From positions 282,813 to 346,812 of the forward strand of contig CP070727.1 of NCBI GenBank assembly GCA_020350885.1: a stretch of 64,000 nucleotides of DNA, given 5' to 3'. Below the pieces are notes generated by a model that was not told where the DNA came from, searched no databases, and was given only the letters and a program-made list of their open reading frames with translations. Shown in pieces: positions 51,572-60,983 of this stretch. The position numbers and the translations under genes were made by a program. The stretch's first letter is position 1, and each line of letters opens with the position of its first letter. The stretch is from a bacterium. GTDB lineage: Bacteria; Krumholzibacteriota; Krumholzibacteriia; Krumholzibacteriales; Krumholzibacteriaceae.

Positions 51572-52296
51572 CACCTTCCATCCTTGTGCGGTTCCTCTTT
51601 CCCTTCCCCGGGCTTTCGAGAATCGTCTGGCTTCCCGAGCGTATCGGCTTTCCCCTCCACCGGCTCTCGTGATCCCTCGTGTGTACGGAGCGTATCCGTT
51701 GTTGCACCTTCCTCCGGTTTCCCGGGTCCGAGGATATCGGCACGGCGTTCCTCGAAGAGCTCGAGGCCGCGTGCAATCGCATGGGTAACGGCCCGGGATG
51801 AGATCGTCGCACCGGTTATCTGCTTGAAGGTGCCGCCGTCCTTCACGACATCCCACTGCTCGGGATTGGTGAGACTCTTCCCCTTGTACCGGTCTCTGAA
51901 GCTCTGTGATTCGATCTTCGCACCAAGTCCGGGGGTTTCGGCATGCTTCAGTATCTCTATCCCCTGGACGATACCCGAATCGTCCACACCGATCATGAAT
52001 CTGATATCACCCGAATAGCCGTTCGGGGCGGTGACGACGAAGGCGATACCGGTGATACGCCCTTCTGTCCTCCCCCGGTAGAAGACGATGCTCTCACCCG
52101 CCTCCTCGAGCACAACGGTATCCTGGTCGGGCTCGTTTTCGAACGGGGGAAGCACTTCCCGTATCGCCTGGAGCTCCTCCTCGCGCATCGCGTCTGCTAT
52201 CGGCTCGGCCGTCTTCTGGCTCACGAAGGCGAGCACACCCGCCGAGACGGCGGCGATGATCGTAAGCACTGCACAGAGCCGGAATACCTCTTTCAT
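51571..52296 (-). CDS. rnfG: Rnf complex subunit G (FMN-binding)
   Basis: 241 residues. An N-terminal membrane helix is followed by the FMN-binding domain: VLKHAETPGLG-like segment (KHAETPGLGAKIES) and the flavinylation motif QITGATISSRAVT, in which the Thr after GA receives FMN from ApbE. The C-terminal 45 residues form a hydrophilic Glu/Gly/Lys/Pro tail (PGKPEEGATTDTL, PDDSRKPGEGKEE) not needed for the fold. Faces the periplasm. Fifth gene of rnfABCDGE. Confidence 0.95.
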   Translation of the reverse strand: MKEVFRLCAVLTIIAAVSAGVLAFVSQKTAEPIADAMREEELQAIREVLPPFENEPDQDTVVLEEAGESIVFYRGRTEGRITGIAFVVTAPNGYSGDIRFMIGVDDSGIVQGIEILKHAETPGLGAKIESQSFRDRYKGKSLTNPEQWDVVKDGGTFKQITGATISSRAVTHAIARGLELFEERRADILGPGKPEEGATTDTLRTHEGSREPVEGKADTLGKPDDSRKPGEGKEEPHKDGR

Positions 52297-52335
52297 GAAT
52301 CTTGCACCTCCATGACGGGCGCACGGCCCGCACCA

Positions 52336-53457
52336 TCAAGCCGCGGCCTTCTCCTCCCTGCGGATGCCGAAGACCTTCGGCTTCGTATATCGATCGATCA
52401 GCGGTGTGATGCCGTTCATGAGCAGTATGGCAAAGCTCACACCTTCGGGATACGAGCCGAAGAGACGGATAACGACCGTGAAGAGGCCGCATCCGGCGCC
52501 GAAGATCAGCATCCCCCTTCCCGAGATGGGCGATGTCACGTAATCGGTCGCCATGAATAGAGCACCGATAAAGAGACCGCCCGTTACGACGTGAAAACTC
52601 GGATTCGCATACCGAGTCGGATCTATGAGATGAAAGATGCCCGTCAGTACCCATACCGTGGCAATAAAGGAGACGGGGGTGTGCCACGTGATGACCCGCT
52701 TGGCGATGAGGAATAAACCGCCGGCCAGCAGCAGGATCACCGAAACCTCCCCCAGGGAGCCGGCACGATTACCGAGAAGGAGATCGAGAAACCCCTGTCT
52801 CGACAGATGCAGATCGACCTGACCGCCCGAGAGCAGCGCCTCCCTGATCCTGCCGAGCGGCGTGGCGGTCGTGACTGGATTCATGCCCCACATAGACGGT
52901 GTGATCCAGCGGGCGGTCATCTGTACGGGGAACGATATCGTAAGTACTACACGGCCGACGAGCGCCGGATTGAATGGATTGTACCCGAGCCCGCCGTAGA
53001 TCTGTTTGCCGATAACGATCGCAAAGAATGTTCCCACGAGGATCATCCACCAGGGACTCGTAGGAGGAAGGTTCAGGGCCAAGAGAAGTCCCGTGAGCAC
53101 AGCGCTGTAATCCCTCAGTGAGACGGGTCGCTTCATGACCCGCTGTGAGAGGGCCTCGAAGAGAAGTGCGGAGCCGACCGATATCAGGATCACACGGAAT
53201 GCTGCGAGGCCGAACATGAAGATCGAGAATGCGGTGACCGGAAGGAGGGCGTAGATGACGAGCTTCATGATGCCGCTCACCGTCTGGCCCTCGTGCATGT
53301 GTGGAGACGAGCTCACCAGAAAGCGGGGCGTGATCTCTTCCTTTTTCTTTTCCTTCTTCTCGGGTTTGGACACGGACTTGGCCGCCCCGCCGGATTCAGC
53401 AGAGGCGGAATCGACTTCCCCGTTTTTCCGTTCCCTCATTTCCCCGTTCTCTACCAC
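52336..53457 (-). CDS. rnfD: Rnf complex subunit D
   Basis: 373 residues from a GTG at 53455-53457 (GGGGGA upstream); an ATG at 53437-53439 would remove six residues. The first 45 residues are a charged Lys/Glu tail not typical of RnfD. Then come the membrane helices and SSPHMHEGQTVSGIM, LRDYSAVLTGLLLALNLPP, GGLGYNPFNPALVGR and TTATPLGR, the last being the probable covalent FMN site. Partner of RnfG in the inner membrane. Confidence 0.94.
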   Translation of the reverse strand: MVENGEMRERKNGEVDSASAESGGAAKSVSKPEKKEKKKEEITPRFLVSSSPHMHEGQTVSGIMKLVIYALLPVTAFSIFMFGLAAFRVILISVGSALLFEALSQRVMKRPVSLRDYSAVLTGLLLALNLPPTSPWWMILVGTFFAIVIGKQIYGGLGYNPFNPALVGRVVLTISFPVQMTARWITPSMWGMNPVTTATPLGRIREALLSGGQVDLHLSRQGFLDLLLGNRAGSLGEVSVILLLAGGLFLIAKRVITWHTPVSFIATVWVLTGIFHLIDPTRYANPSFHVVTGGLFIGALFMATDYVTSPISGRGMLIFGAGCGLFTVVIRLFGSYPEGVSFAILLMNGITPLIDRYTKPKVFGIRREEKAAA

Positions 53458-53475
53458 CAGATTCCCCCGGTTTCC

Positions 53476-54801
53476 CTATCCGGCCTTCCGTGCGGCCTTT
53501 CGCAGCTCGGCCTTGGCCCGTCTAAAGTGGTGCACCATCGGCCTGCGAGATGGGCAGACGTACGCACAACAGCCGCACTCGATACAGTCGTTCGCGTTGT
53601 ACTCGGCGGCCTGATCGAAATCCATCCGTTCGATAAAGATGCTCAGGGCCGACGGATTCAGTGTCATCGGACAAACCCGCACACATCTGCCGCACCGGAT
53701 GCAGGCATCGCTCACGAACTGTGGGATCTCCGCCCTGCGCAGCAACACGATACCGCTCGTTCCCTTCGTCACCGATGCATCGAGCGAATACTGAGCGACA
53801 CCCATCATGGGGCCGCCGCTTATGACCTTGCCCGTATCGTTCACGAGACCGCCGCACTGTGTGATGAGATCCTGGAATGTAGTACCGATTCTGGTGAGGA
53901 GATTCGCCGGCTGCTTGATGCCGCTCCCCGTTACGGTCACGATCCGCTCGATCAGCGGCCTGCTGAAACGCACGGCCTCATAGGCCGCGTAGGCCGTTCC
54001 GACGTTCTGCACAAGGACACCGACATCCATCGGTAATCCCCCGGCCGGTACCCTGCGACGGGTGAGTGTAAAGATGAGCTGCTTCTCCGCTCCCTGCGGG
54101 TAGACGACATCGAGTGCCTCTACTCGCACGCCCTCCCGTTCGGCGGCCGCAGCCCGCATTGCCTCGATTGATTCAGGCTTGTTCTTCTCTATCGCTACGA
54201 TCGTTTCGCTGACGTTCAACACGCGGGCAAAGAGCATCGCCCCCTCCATGATCCCGGCCGGCCTCTCGAGCATGAGCCGGTGATCCGCCGTGAGATAGGG
54301 TTCGCATTCGGCGCCGTTGATGATCAGAAGATCGATCGGCTTGTTCTCGGGTGGTGAAAGCTTTACGTGTGTAGGGAAGGCGGCGCCACCCATCCCGACA
54401 AGCCCCGCCTCGAAGACGATTTGTTTGATCGCCTCGCCGTCGAGTCCTGTGCTATCCCGCTCGACATTGCACTCCGCCGCCCACTCGTCACTCCCGTCCG
54501 GCTCTATCACCGCCGCCGGCAAATCGGTCCCCACCGGATGGGGAAAGACGTCGACCGATTTAACCATCCCCGAGGTCGGTGCGTGGACGGGAACCGACAC
54601 GAAGCCTCTGGCCTCGGCGATCACCTGCCCCTTCTTTACGGCATCACCCTTCTTCACGAGCGGCTCCGGTGGGGCACCGAGGTTCTGGGTGAAGTGGACA
54701 ACCAGCCGCTTCGGCAGGGGCATCTCTTCGACGGCCGCTCCGCTCGCCAGCTCCTTGTTGTAGATCGGATGCACACCGCCGAAGAAACTTCTAAGAGGCA
54801 T
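53476..54801 (-). CDS. rnfC: Rnf complex subunit C
   Basis: 441 residues. Starts with FFGGVHP, typical of RnfC, then a barrel-sandwich region (VKKGQVIAEARGFVSVPVHAPTSG in parts), the Rossmann NADH/FMN domain (GLVGMGGAAFPTHVKL, INGAECEPYLTADHRLM) and two [4Fe-4S] motifs (CIRCGRCVRVCPM, CIECGCCAYVCPS). It is the NADH-oxidising subunit on the cytoplasmic side. The ATG overlaps the rnfB stop (TAATG). Confidence 0.96.
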   Translation of the reverse strand: MPLRSFFGGVHPIYNKELASGAAVEEMPLPKRLVVHFTQNLGAPPEPLVKKGDAVKKGQVIAEARGFVSVPVHAPTSGMVKSVDVFPHPVGTDLPAAVIEPDGSDEWAAECNVERDSTGLDGEAIKQIVFEAGLVGMGGAAFPTHVKLSPPENKPIDLLIINGAECEPYLTADHRLMLERPAGIMEGAMLFARVLNVSETIVAIEKNKPESIEAMRAAAAEREGVRVEALDVVYPQGAEKQLIFTLTRRRVPAGGLPMDVGVLVQNVGTAYAAYEAVRFSRPLIERIVTVTGSGIKQPANLLTRIGTTFQDLITQCGGLVNDTGKVISGGPMMGVAQYSLDASVTKGTSGIVLLRRAEIPQFVSDACIRCGRCVRVCPMTLNPSALSIFIERMDFDQAAEYNANDCIECGCCAYVCPSRRPMVHHFRRAKAELRKAARKAG

Positions 54802-55634
54802 TACTCCTCACCCCCCGCCGCAACCTTCGTCACCGTTTCTCCCACATCGCCCCCTTGCACCACAATCGTGTTCATCGGGCAGGACTCGGCAACATCGGGA
54901 GGAATCTCCAATCGATAGTCGATCACTGCCAGGTTTTCATCCATCGAGATCGCACCCTCGGGCGCCTCCTTCACGCACCGCTGGCACCCTATGCAGCCGA
55001 CCTTGCATGTCTTTCTGACCTTGCCCCCCTTGTCATGCGACGAGCAGAGGATATGCACGAGACGATCGGCGGGAACCATCTTGATGATACCCTTGGGGCA
55101 GGCACTCACGCACTTCGTGCATCCCGTGCACACATCCGGGTTCACCAGAGCCAGACCGCTCGGCAGCATATCGATCGCACCAAAGGGGCAGACGCCTGCA
55201 CAGGTTCTGAGCCCCAGGCACCCATAGGAGCAGGCCTTGTCCCCTCCGAAGAGGAGTGCAGCAGAGGTGCAATCGTATATTCCATTGTAATAGAAACGCT
55301 TGGCAGCGACCTGATCATTTCCGCCGCACATGACGAGCGCCACGCTCCTCCCGCCGGTCCCCGCATACGACAGATCCATGATCGATGCGATCGCACGCGC
55401 CACCGACTCCCCCCCGACGGGGCAGGCATCGATCTCCGCTTTCCCTTCGGCGATCCTCTTTGCGAGCTCCGAACAGCCGGGAAGACCGCACGCACCGCAG
55501 TTGGCACCGGGCAGCGCCTCCTCGATCTCCTCCACCTTCGGATCGACGTGCACGGCGAAGACACGTGCCGCAATCGCCAATCCGAAGCTCGCCAGGAGAG
55601 CCAGCGCAGCAAGTGATAGAATCGCAGTCAGCAT
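54801..55634 (-). CDS. rnfB: Rnf complex subunit B (ferredoxin-interacting Fe-S subunit)
   Basis: 277 residues from the ATG at 55632-55634 (GGAGAGGT upstream). An N-terminal membrane helix, the 4Fe-4S motif GANCGACGLPGCSELAKRI, then several Cys-rich ferredoxin motifs (CLGLRTCAGVCPFGAI, CTGCTKCVSACPKGII, CIGCQRCVKEAPEGAI, where the last has Glu-Ala in place of one Cys) and a final ESCPMNTI. It accepts electrons from ferredoxin. Follows rnfA after 133 bases. Confidence 0.95.
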   Translation of the reverse strand: MLTAILSLAALALLASFGLAIAARVFAVHVDPKVEEIEEALPGANCGACGLPGCSELAKRIAEGKAEIDACPVGGESVARAIASIMDLSYAGTGGRSVALVMCGGNDQVAAKRFYYNGIYDCTSAALLFGGDKACSYGCLGLRTCAGVCPFGAIDMLPSGLALVNPDVCTGCTKCVSACPKGIIKMVPADRLVHILCSSHDKGGKVRKTCKVGCIGCQRCVKEAPEGAISMDENLAVIDYRLEIPPDVAESCPMNTIVVQGGDVGETVTKVAAGGEE

Positions 55635-55767
55635 GACCCGGTACCTCTCCGTCCACCGAGAAGGGATCCCGTATCGACATCCCCCCTGAACCGTTACCCC
55701 AACCACCACGTCCCACCGTACTATCGCAATGACAAACCCTGCTGCATCATCCGGCAGGGGATGGTAT

Positions 55768-56349
55768 TCAGAGCTTCACCAGTCCCGTAAATCCCATAAA
55801 TGCAAGTGAAAGGAGACCCGCCGTCACGAGTCCGATAGCGGTGCCGCGAAAGGAGACCGGTGTGTTGCACAGATCGATCCGTTCCCTGAGTCCGGAGAAG
55901 ACCAACATGGCGAGTCCAAAGCCAAGCGCCGCACCGAATCCGAATATCGATGTATGCAGGAAAGAATAATCCTTCTGGATGTTGAGCACGGAGACACCGA
56001 GTACGGCGCAGTTCGTCGTGATGAGCGGCAAGTATATACCGAGCGCCTTATAGAGACCCGGGCTCAACTTCTGGAGCGCCAGCTCGACGAGCTGCACAAG
56101 GCTTGCGATCACAAGGATGAAGCTTACCGTCTGCAGGTAGACCAGATCATACCGGACGAGAATGAAGTGGTAAATGAGCCATGTGACCATCGATGCCATC
56201 GTCATGACGAAGAGCACCGCCCCGCTCATCCCCGCCGCCGTTTGAACCCTTCGCGAGACACCGAGAAAGGGGCAGATTCCGAGAAAGCGGTGGAGAACGA
56301 AGTTATTAACAAACACTGTACTTACGATAATGATCAACAGCTTCGTCAT
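55768..56349 (-). CDS. rnfA: Rnf complex subunit A
   Basis: 193 residues from the ATG at 56347-56349, with GGTGGGT upstream. Six membrane helices with the family segments VNNFVLHRFLGICPFLGVS, ITTNCAVLGVSV and GFGAALGFGLAMLVFSGLRER. RnfA and RnfE are paralogues that frame a membrane [2Fe-2S] cluster; the Cys in GICPFLG and TTNCAVLG are present. First gene of the operon. A TATATT box about 85 bases upstream could be its -10, but no -35 of quality was found. Confidence 0.96.
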   Translation of the reverse strand: MTKLLIIIVSTVFVNNFVLHRFLGICPFLGVSRRVQTAAGMSGAVLFVMTMASMVTWLIYHFILVRYDLVYLQTVSFILVIASLVQLVELALQKLSPGLYKALGIYLPLITTNCAVLGVSVLNIQKDYSFLHTSIFGFGAALGFGLAMLVFSGLRERIDLCNTPVSFRGTAIGLVTAGLLSLAFMGFTGLVKL

Positions 56350-56539
56350 CTGGTACCCACCGGATTTGATGGCCCGGCGATCGGGCGCGAAAGGTCTACA
56401 CAAAGGGGGCAAAAAAAATCGGATAAAACTTAATATAGGCCATAAAAAAAATCAAGCCCTAACCGCAGGAGACAAGTACGCATGGAGATCTATCGTTGCG
56501 ATTCGTGAGAATTTTCCTTATGTCCATTCTTTAAATGAA

Positions 56540-57415
56540 TTACAGCCCGCGCATCCATTCACCCCTGAGGTGCCGCTCGGGTAGCTCGAGCGCCCGGTCT
56601 ATCTCTTCGAGGAGCCGGTGGCGATCCTTCATGAGGGTTCCCTTGAGGGCCAGATAGTTGGAGGCATGGTTGGTGCGGAAGATGCACCTGTCGGTGCCGA
56701 GGTGGCCGAGGAGCTCTTTGAGCTCAGAGATGTCGTCGAGTGGACTGTTGAAGTTGAATTCCTCAGGCATCCCCCGGCGGTACTCCTCTTCGTAACCGCC
56801 CAGCATCAAGGTCAATGCAGAGAGGTACCGGGGCTGTATCCTATTGAGAAGATCGGCGGTTGCTCGGGCGTGACGAAGGCTCCCCTCCCTGCCTGCAAGC
56901 CCCAGAATGACGGTTATGGATAGCTTCAGTCCCGCCTCCTGCGCCCTCAGGCACCCTTCTACCATCTCATCCGGTGTAGCCCCCTTCTGAGTCCGGTCGA
57001 GCAGCTCCGGATCCCCCGTCTCGACACCGTAATAGAGAATCGCCAGACCCAGAGATCTGAGCCGTTGCATCTCCCCAACCGTCTTATTAAGAAGGTTTTG
57101 CGGTGTTGCGTACGCGGTGATCCGTTGAAGTGTTGGAAAGGATTCGTTGCAATAGCTCAGGATACGCTCGAGCTTCTCCGCACCCAGTACGAAGGCATGA
57201 CCGTCGGCGAGAAAGATCCTCTTGATATCGGGCCTGATCCGTGCCACGGCATCGATTTCGGTCTTCAGCCGATCCCATGGCTTCACACGAAATTTCTTTG
57301 ATTTATACATATAGCAGAATCTGCACCGGTTGTGCGAGCAACCGATCGTCGCCTGCAGAATCAATGAACGGGCCTCACTCGGGGGGCGGAATACGGGTTC
57401 GTCGTACGTAAACAT
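56540..57415 (-). CDS. Radical SAM protein
   Basis: 291 residues from the ATG at 57413-57415; longer in-frame versions add a basic leader without support. The [4Fe-4S] motif is CSHNRCRFC (CxxxxCxxC, with GCSHNRCRFCYMY), so the first spacing is four rather than the canonical three residues. The SAM-binding elements are conserved: FLADGHAF, YYGVETGDPELLDRTQKG and ITVILGLAGREG. This architecture occurs in a widespread family of unassigned radical SAM proteins near COG1032. Function not known. It is the only gene on its strand here and is divergent from acpS. Confidence 0.85.
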   Translation of the reverse strand: MFTYDEPVFRPPSEARSLILQATIGCSHNRCRFCYMYKSKKFRVKPWDRLKTEIDAVARIRPDIKRIFLADGHAFVLGAEKLERILSYCNESFPTLQRITAYATPQNLLNKTVGEMQRLRSLGLAILYYGVETGDPELLDRTQKGATPDEMVEGCLRAQEAGLKLSITVILGLAGREGSLRHARATADLLNRIQPRYLSALTLMLGGYEEEYRRGMPEEFNFNSPLDDISELKELLGHLGTDRCIFRTNHASNYLALKGTLMKDRHRLLEEIDRALELPERHLRGEWMRGL

Positions 57416-57625
57416 CGTTTGTTTTTCTGGTCGGCGAAGAACCGATGCGGCATATGCGAAGGGTAGGCTCCTCCCGCCGGTTGAACGGTTACGCCGTACA
57501 CCGAAATCGAACTTCTTCGCAGGCAATTCGGTTATTATGTTGAAGAAGTTCTCTCGGTTGTTGTAATATAGCCGTACCCGGTTACTGCTACAAGGAATTT
57601 GCGTATTGAGTAGACTTGCGGAGCC

Positions 57626-58009
57626 ATGATTAAAGGGATCGGTGTAGATATCGTATCCATCTCCAGGATCGCGCGCCTGATTGAACGGTACGGCGAGCGA
57701 TTCCTCCGCAAGATCTTCACCTCCACAGAGATCTCCGAAGGCACCACACGTTTCCCATCAGCTCATTATTTCGCCGGACGCTTCGCAGCACGCGAGGCGT
57801 TCTTCAAGGCCCTTGGAACGGGCTGGGGCAGAGGGATATCACTCAAAGAGGTACATATCACCGCATCTGAGACGGGCCGTCCGAACATATCGTTCTCGGA
57901 CCGGATCGCACAAATCTGCGTAACCCACGGAATCGGCAGATCCCATCTCAGTATCACCCACGAGGGAGATATCGCCCAGGCGATCGTTATTCTCGAATCG
58001 AAGAGCTAG
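57626..58009 (+). CDS. acpS: Holo-[acyl-carrier-protein] synthase
   Basis: 127 residues. Conserved GIGVDIVSISRI (metal-binding Asp8) and the FAAREAFFKALGTG helix with catalytic Glu. It transfers 4'-phosphopantetheine from CoA to acyl carrier protein for lipid synthesis in the cytoplasm. Usual length for the trimeric AcpS type. It is followed by two nuclease-fold genes on the same strand. Confidence 0.95.
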   Translation: MIKGIGVDIVSISRIARLIERYGERFLRKIFTSTEISEGTTRFPSAHYFAGRFAAREAFFKALGTGWGRGISLKEVHITASETGRPNISFSDRIAQICVTHGIGRSHLSITHEGDIAQAIVILESKS

Positions 58010-58110
58010 ATTCATCCCGGCCCCGGTGCCGGATGGCAATACACACGAAAAGGAACAATACCCTTACCATGCGAAAACGCAGGGTAGCCACATCTGGAAA
58101 GGAGCTGAAG

Positions 58111-58590
58111 ATGAATGCAATCCCCAAGAACTTGATCGGCCAGAGCGGCGAACACCTGGTTCAGACCCTGTTACTACGCGAAGGGATTACCTGTTACGAT
58201 GGAGAGAACGGAATCGATATCGTCGTCAGGCTCACGAAGCCAAGACGGCAATTCGGGATACTTGTCGTTACAAACCTCAAGCCGAAACGCGCCGGCGGGC
58301 AGGGCAAGCAGGCGCTCGACTGGTGGATACCGCAAAATAATGATGCGGACTTCGTTGCATGTGTTGATCTCAGTGCACTGCGTGTGTGGATCTTCGATAA
58401 TACCGAGCTTGCGAAACTCGCACAGCAAAAAACATCGGGAAAATACCATCTCTACATGTATACTGACAAGGATGTAGCCCTCAGGGGCCAGAAGAGCATG
58501 AAGTTCGATTACGAGTTCGAAAGCTATCGCCTCGAGAACAGGATCTATCGGGGTATTTTCGAGAAGAAAAGAAAACGCACCCAGGTATAA
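58111..58590 (+). CDS. Degenerate endonuclease-fold (PD-(D/E)XK-like) protein
   Basis: 159 residues from the ATG at 58111-58113, which has AAAGGAG 6 bases upstream; in-frame starts further upstream lack a site. GQSGEHLVQTLLLREG, NGIDIVVRL and FGILVVTNLKPKRA follow the helix-strand-strand core of PD-(D/E)XK enzymes, with Glu, Asp and Lys in the expected order. The middle acidic residue of the (D/E)xK motif is replaced by Thr-Asn-Leu, so cleavage is doubtful. Basic throughout, so nucleic-acid binding is plausible. Function unknown. Confidence 0.65.
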   Translation: MNAIPKNLIGQSGEHLVQTLLLREGITCYDGENGIDIVVRLTKPRRQFGILVVTNLKPKRAGGQGKQALDWWIPQNNDADFVACVDLSALRVWIFDNTELAKLAQQKTSGKYHLYMYTDKDVALRGQKSMKFDYEFESYRLENRIYRGIFEKKRKRTQV

Positions 58591-58647
58591 CCGGACCGCT
58601 TACCGTAATCAGTGTTGTAATCCATAACCGTTCCTGTAGTTAAGGTC

Positions 58648-59655
58648 GTGCAGTTTCGCAACCGTTTCGGTTGGTCACTCTCCCGGCAGGCGCTCTTCGA
58701 GGAGTGCCGCCGAAGGTATTTCTTCCATTACTACCTGAGCTGGGGGGGATGGCAGAAGAATGCCCCGGTGATCGTCAGGGAGGCTTTCAAGCTCAAGCGT
58801 CTCATCACATTGCCCCTATGGCGCGGGCAGCTCGTCCATTACGTAACGTCAAAGGTGCTCAAATCCATGAAAGTGAAGGGTCGGATACCCGAACGCGATG
58901 AGGTCCTCCGTTATACTGCGAAGCGTTTTCTCCGGCAGCTCGAATTCTCGTCAGCCCGACGCTACCTCGCGGAACCGAAGAAGCGTGGTGGCCGTCTCAA
59001 TATCGACTGGCTCGGACTGATCGAGCACGAATACGGTCGGCCTCTCGAGACCGAGCGCATCGAACGAACCAGGCAGGAATGCATGCAGGCGGTTGAGGGG
59101 CTGTTCGAGAGCAGCATCATCGACCGGATACAGGAAACCGACGCCTCGTCCTGGGAAATCGAGGATCTCGACCATGCAGAGTTCTCGCAGTCATTTCCCT
59201 ACGAGGGCGTCACTGTGTACATGAAGACGGATTTTATCTTCTCGGAGCGGGATGGAACGTTCAACATCGTCGACTGGAAGACGAATCGGCCGCCGGACCG
59301 CACCGGAGGAGAGATGAGGCATGATCGCACGGCCCGGATTCAGCTCGGTCTCTACGGATATCATGCGGCCATCATTCGGGGAATACCCGTCGAGTTGATA
59401 CGTCTGTACGAAGTGAACCTGCTCGAGGGAGGAACGGCCACTGAGTATACGATAACCGAGGAAGACATAACACTCTTCGACGAATATATCAGATCGGGTA
59501 TTTCGCTGCTCTCTTCGGTGCTCGTCGGGGGCGATACCGAGCGGAACGAATCATGCGCACCCGATCACTTTCCACCGATCGAGAACGGTATTTGCAGCAC
59601 CTGCAATTTCTTCCGGATCTGTAAGGACGAGCGCTTTCCCCACCGGCTCCTGTAA
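58648..59655 (+). CDS. PD-(D/E)XK nuclease with Cas4/AddB-like Fe-S site
   Basis: 335 residues from a GTG at 58648-58650. RecB-family nuclease motifs: GQLVHYVT (His), KTDFIF (Asp), NIVDWKTN (Asp-x-Lys) and IQLGLYGYHA (Gln/Tyr motif). One Cys near the N-terminus (LFEECRRRYFF) and three near the C-terminus (CSTCNFFRIC) match the split [4Fe-4S] ligands of Cas4 and AddB. It probably acts on single-stranded DNA ends. No cas genes or CRISPR are present, so a general repair role is more likely than adaptation. Confidence 0.88.
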   Translation: MQFRNRFGWSLSRQALFEECRRRYFFHYYLSWGGWQKNAPVIVREAFKLKRLITLPLWRGQLVHYVTSKVLKSMKVKGRIPERDEVLRYTAKRFLRQLEFSSARRYLAEPKKRGGRLNIDWLGLIEHEYGRPLETERIERTRQECMQAVEGLFESSIIDRIQETDASSWEIEDLDHAEFSQSFPYEGVTVYMKTDFIFSERDGTFNIVDWKTNRPPDRTGGEMRHDRTARIQLGLYGYHAAIIRGIPVELIRLYEVNLLEGGTATEYTITEEDITLFDEYIRSGISLLSSVLVGGDTERNESCAPDHFPPIENGICSTCNFFRICKDERFPHRLL

Positions 59656-59763
59656 TCGGCGAATTACCCCAATGTCGTATCAGCCGTCGGGAGCCGGAGG
59701 GAACGGTGCGTACAGAGTTTCTCCTGCCGGCGATATATACACACCTGTGAATCGAGAGAAGCG

Positions 59764-60834
59764 CTACTGCTGGAATTCGGGATCGAAATACTCGATCGTG
59801 GCGGAGGCGCGAAGCTTCTTCATATACCGATCCATCGCGTCCTGCTTCTTCTTCTTGTAGATATACGTAGCGAGATTGTCTCTTATCTCCTCGAAGGGGG
59901 TATAGTACTCTTTCTGGCGATCGGTAACCTTTATGATATGAAATCCATAGATCGTTTCGACGACATCGCTGATCTCGTTCACTTCTAGAGCGAATGCTGC
60001 CGCCTGGAATGCATCGACCATCTCTCCACGTCTGAAGAATCCGAGATCACCACCCTTATCGGCGGTGGGACATTCCGAGTACCGTGTGGCCATCTCGGCG
60101 AAGTCGGCTCCTGCCTTGATCTCCTCGAGGATGGCCTCCATGCGGAACCGCTTCGTCTCCTTCTCCGATTCACCGTCGGTCTCATCCACCCGGAAAAGGA
60201 TGTGGCTCGCCTTAACGTACTCCGGTGTAAAGAATTGCATGATATTATCGTCGTAGTATTTCCTCACCTCTGTGTCGGAGGGTCTCCTGATCGGGCCGAT
60301 ATGCACATCGATCAGGGCCTCGATCCGCATCGACTTTTCAGCCTCTTCACGGAAACGGGCAAATGTCAATCCGGACTTAGCCAGGCGCTCCTTGAAAGCA
60401 ACCTCCGAAGCGTACCCGCTGATGATCTCCCCCATTCTGGCGTCCACTGCCTGGGGAGGCACGTGCACCCCCTCCCGCTCGATCGCCTCCTCGAGCAGTA
60501 TACGCCCTACCACCCTTCCGAAGGCAAGTTTTCGGATCCATTCCGTGCGGTTCTCCCGCTCCTCCTGATCGCTGGCTACCATTGGATCCTGTTCGAGCAC
60601 CTTGACCTGCTGATCGACATCGCTTATCGTGATCGCCCGCCCGTTCACCAGTGCGACAATCGAGGGGTCGCGGGTTTCCGCCGAGCGCCCCCCCGCCAAC
60701 GTATCCGCACCCTCCCCGCCCGAATCATCGCGAGAGCAACCGCCGATCAGGAGGAGCGTGAAGACCGCACAGCATACGGTTATCAATATGCGCTTCACAG
60801 GGCACATACCCGATATCTGCACAGGCCTGATCAT
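59764..60834 (-). CDS. Peptidyl-prolyl isomerase lipoprotein (PpiC/SurA/PrsA type)
   Basis: 356 residues if started at the ATG at 60832-60834 (GGGAGG upstream); an ATG nine codons later also gives a signal peptide. Lipobox LLLIGGC. Residues about 60-190 form a SurA N-terminal-like helical domain (IVALVNGRAITISDVDQQV). Residues about 200-300 are the parvulin PPIase (VKASHILFRVDETDG, DFAEMATRYSECPTADKGGDLGFFRRGEMVDAFQAAAF). It assists folding of exported or outer-membrane proteins in the periplasm. Confidence 0.93.
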   Translation of the reverse strand: MIRPVQISGMCPVKRILITVCCAVFTLLLIGGCSRDDSGGEGADTLAGGRSAETRDPSIVALVNGRAITISDVDQQVKVLEQDPMVASDQEERENRTEWIRKLAFGRVVGRILLEEAIEREGVHVPPQAVDARMGEIISGYASEVAFKERLAKSGLTFARFREEAEKSMRIEALIDVHIGPIRRPSDTEVRKYYDDNIMQFFTPEYVKASHILFRVDETDGESEKETKRFRMEAILEEIKAGADFAEMATRYSECPTADKGGDLGFFRRGEMVDAFQAAAFALEVNEISDVVETIYGFHIIKVTDRQKEYYTPFEEIRDNLATYIYKKKKQDAMDRYMKKLRASATIEYFDPEFQQ

Positions 60835-60983
60835 CTCCTCACGGTCCTCCCATTGTTCACGACATCCGCGGGCACAGATCTTCACGTACCGGCACAATAG
60901 TACTACACGAAAAGTATAGTACCGGTTCCATGTTGTCCAGTTCTTTGAAAACACCCGGGGGATGGCAGTCACACGGTGTTCCG

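Noticed and set aside
58648..59655. Reading the Cas4-like nuclease as evidence of a CRISPR locus
   Set aside because: No direct repeats with regular spacers and no cas1/cas2 or effector genes occur in the window.
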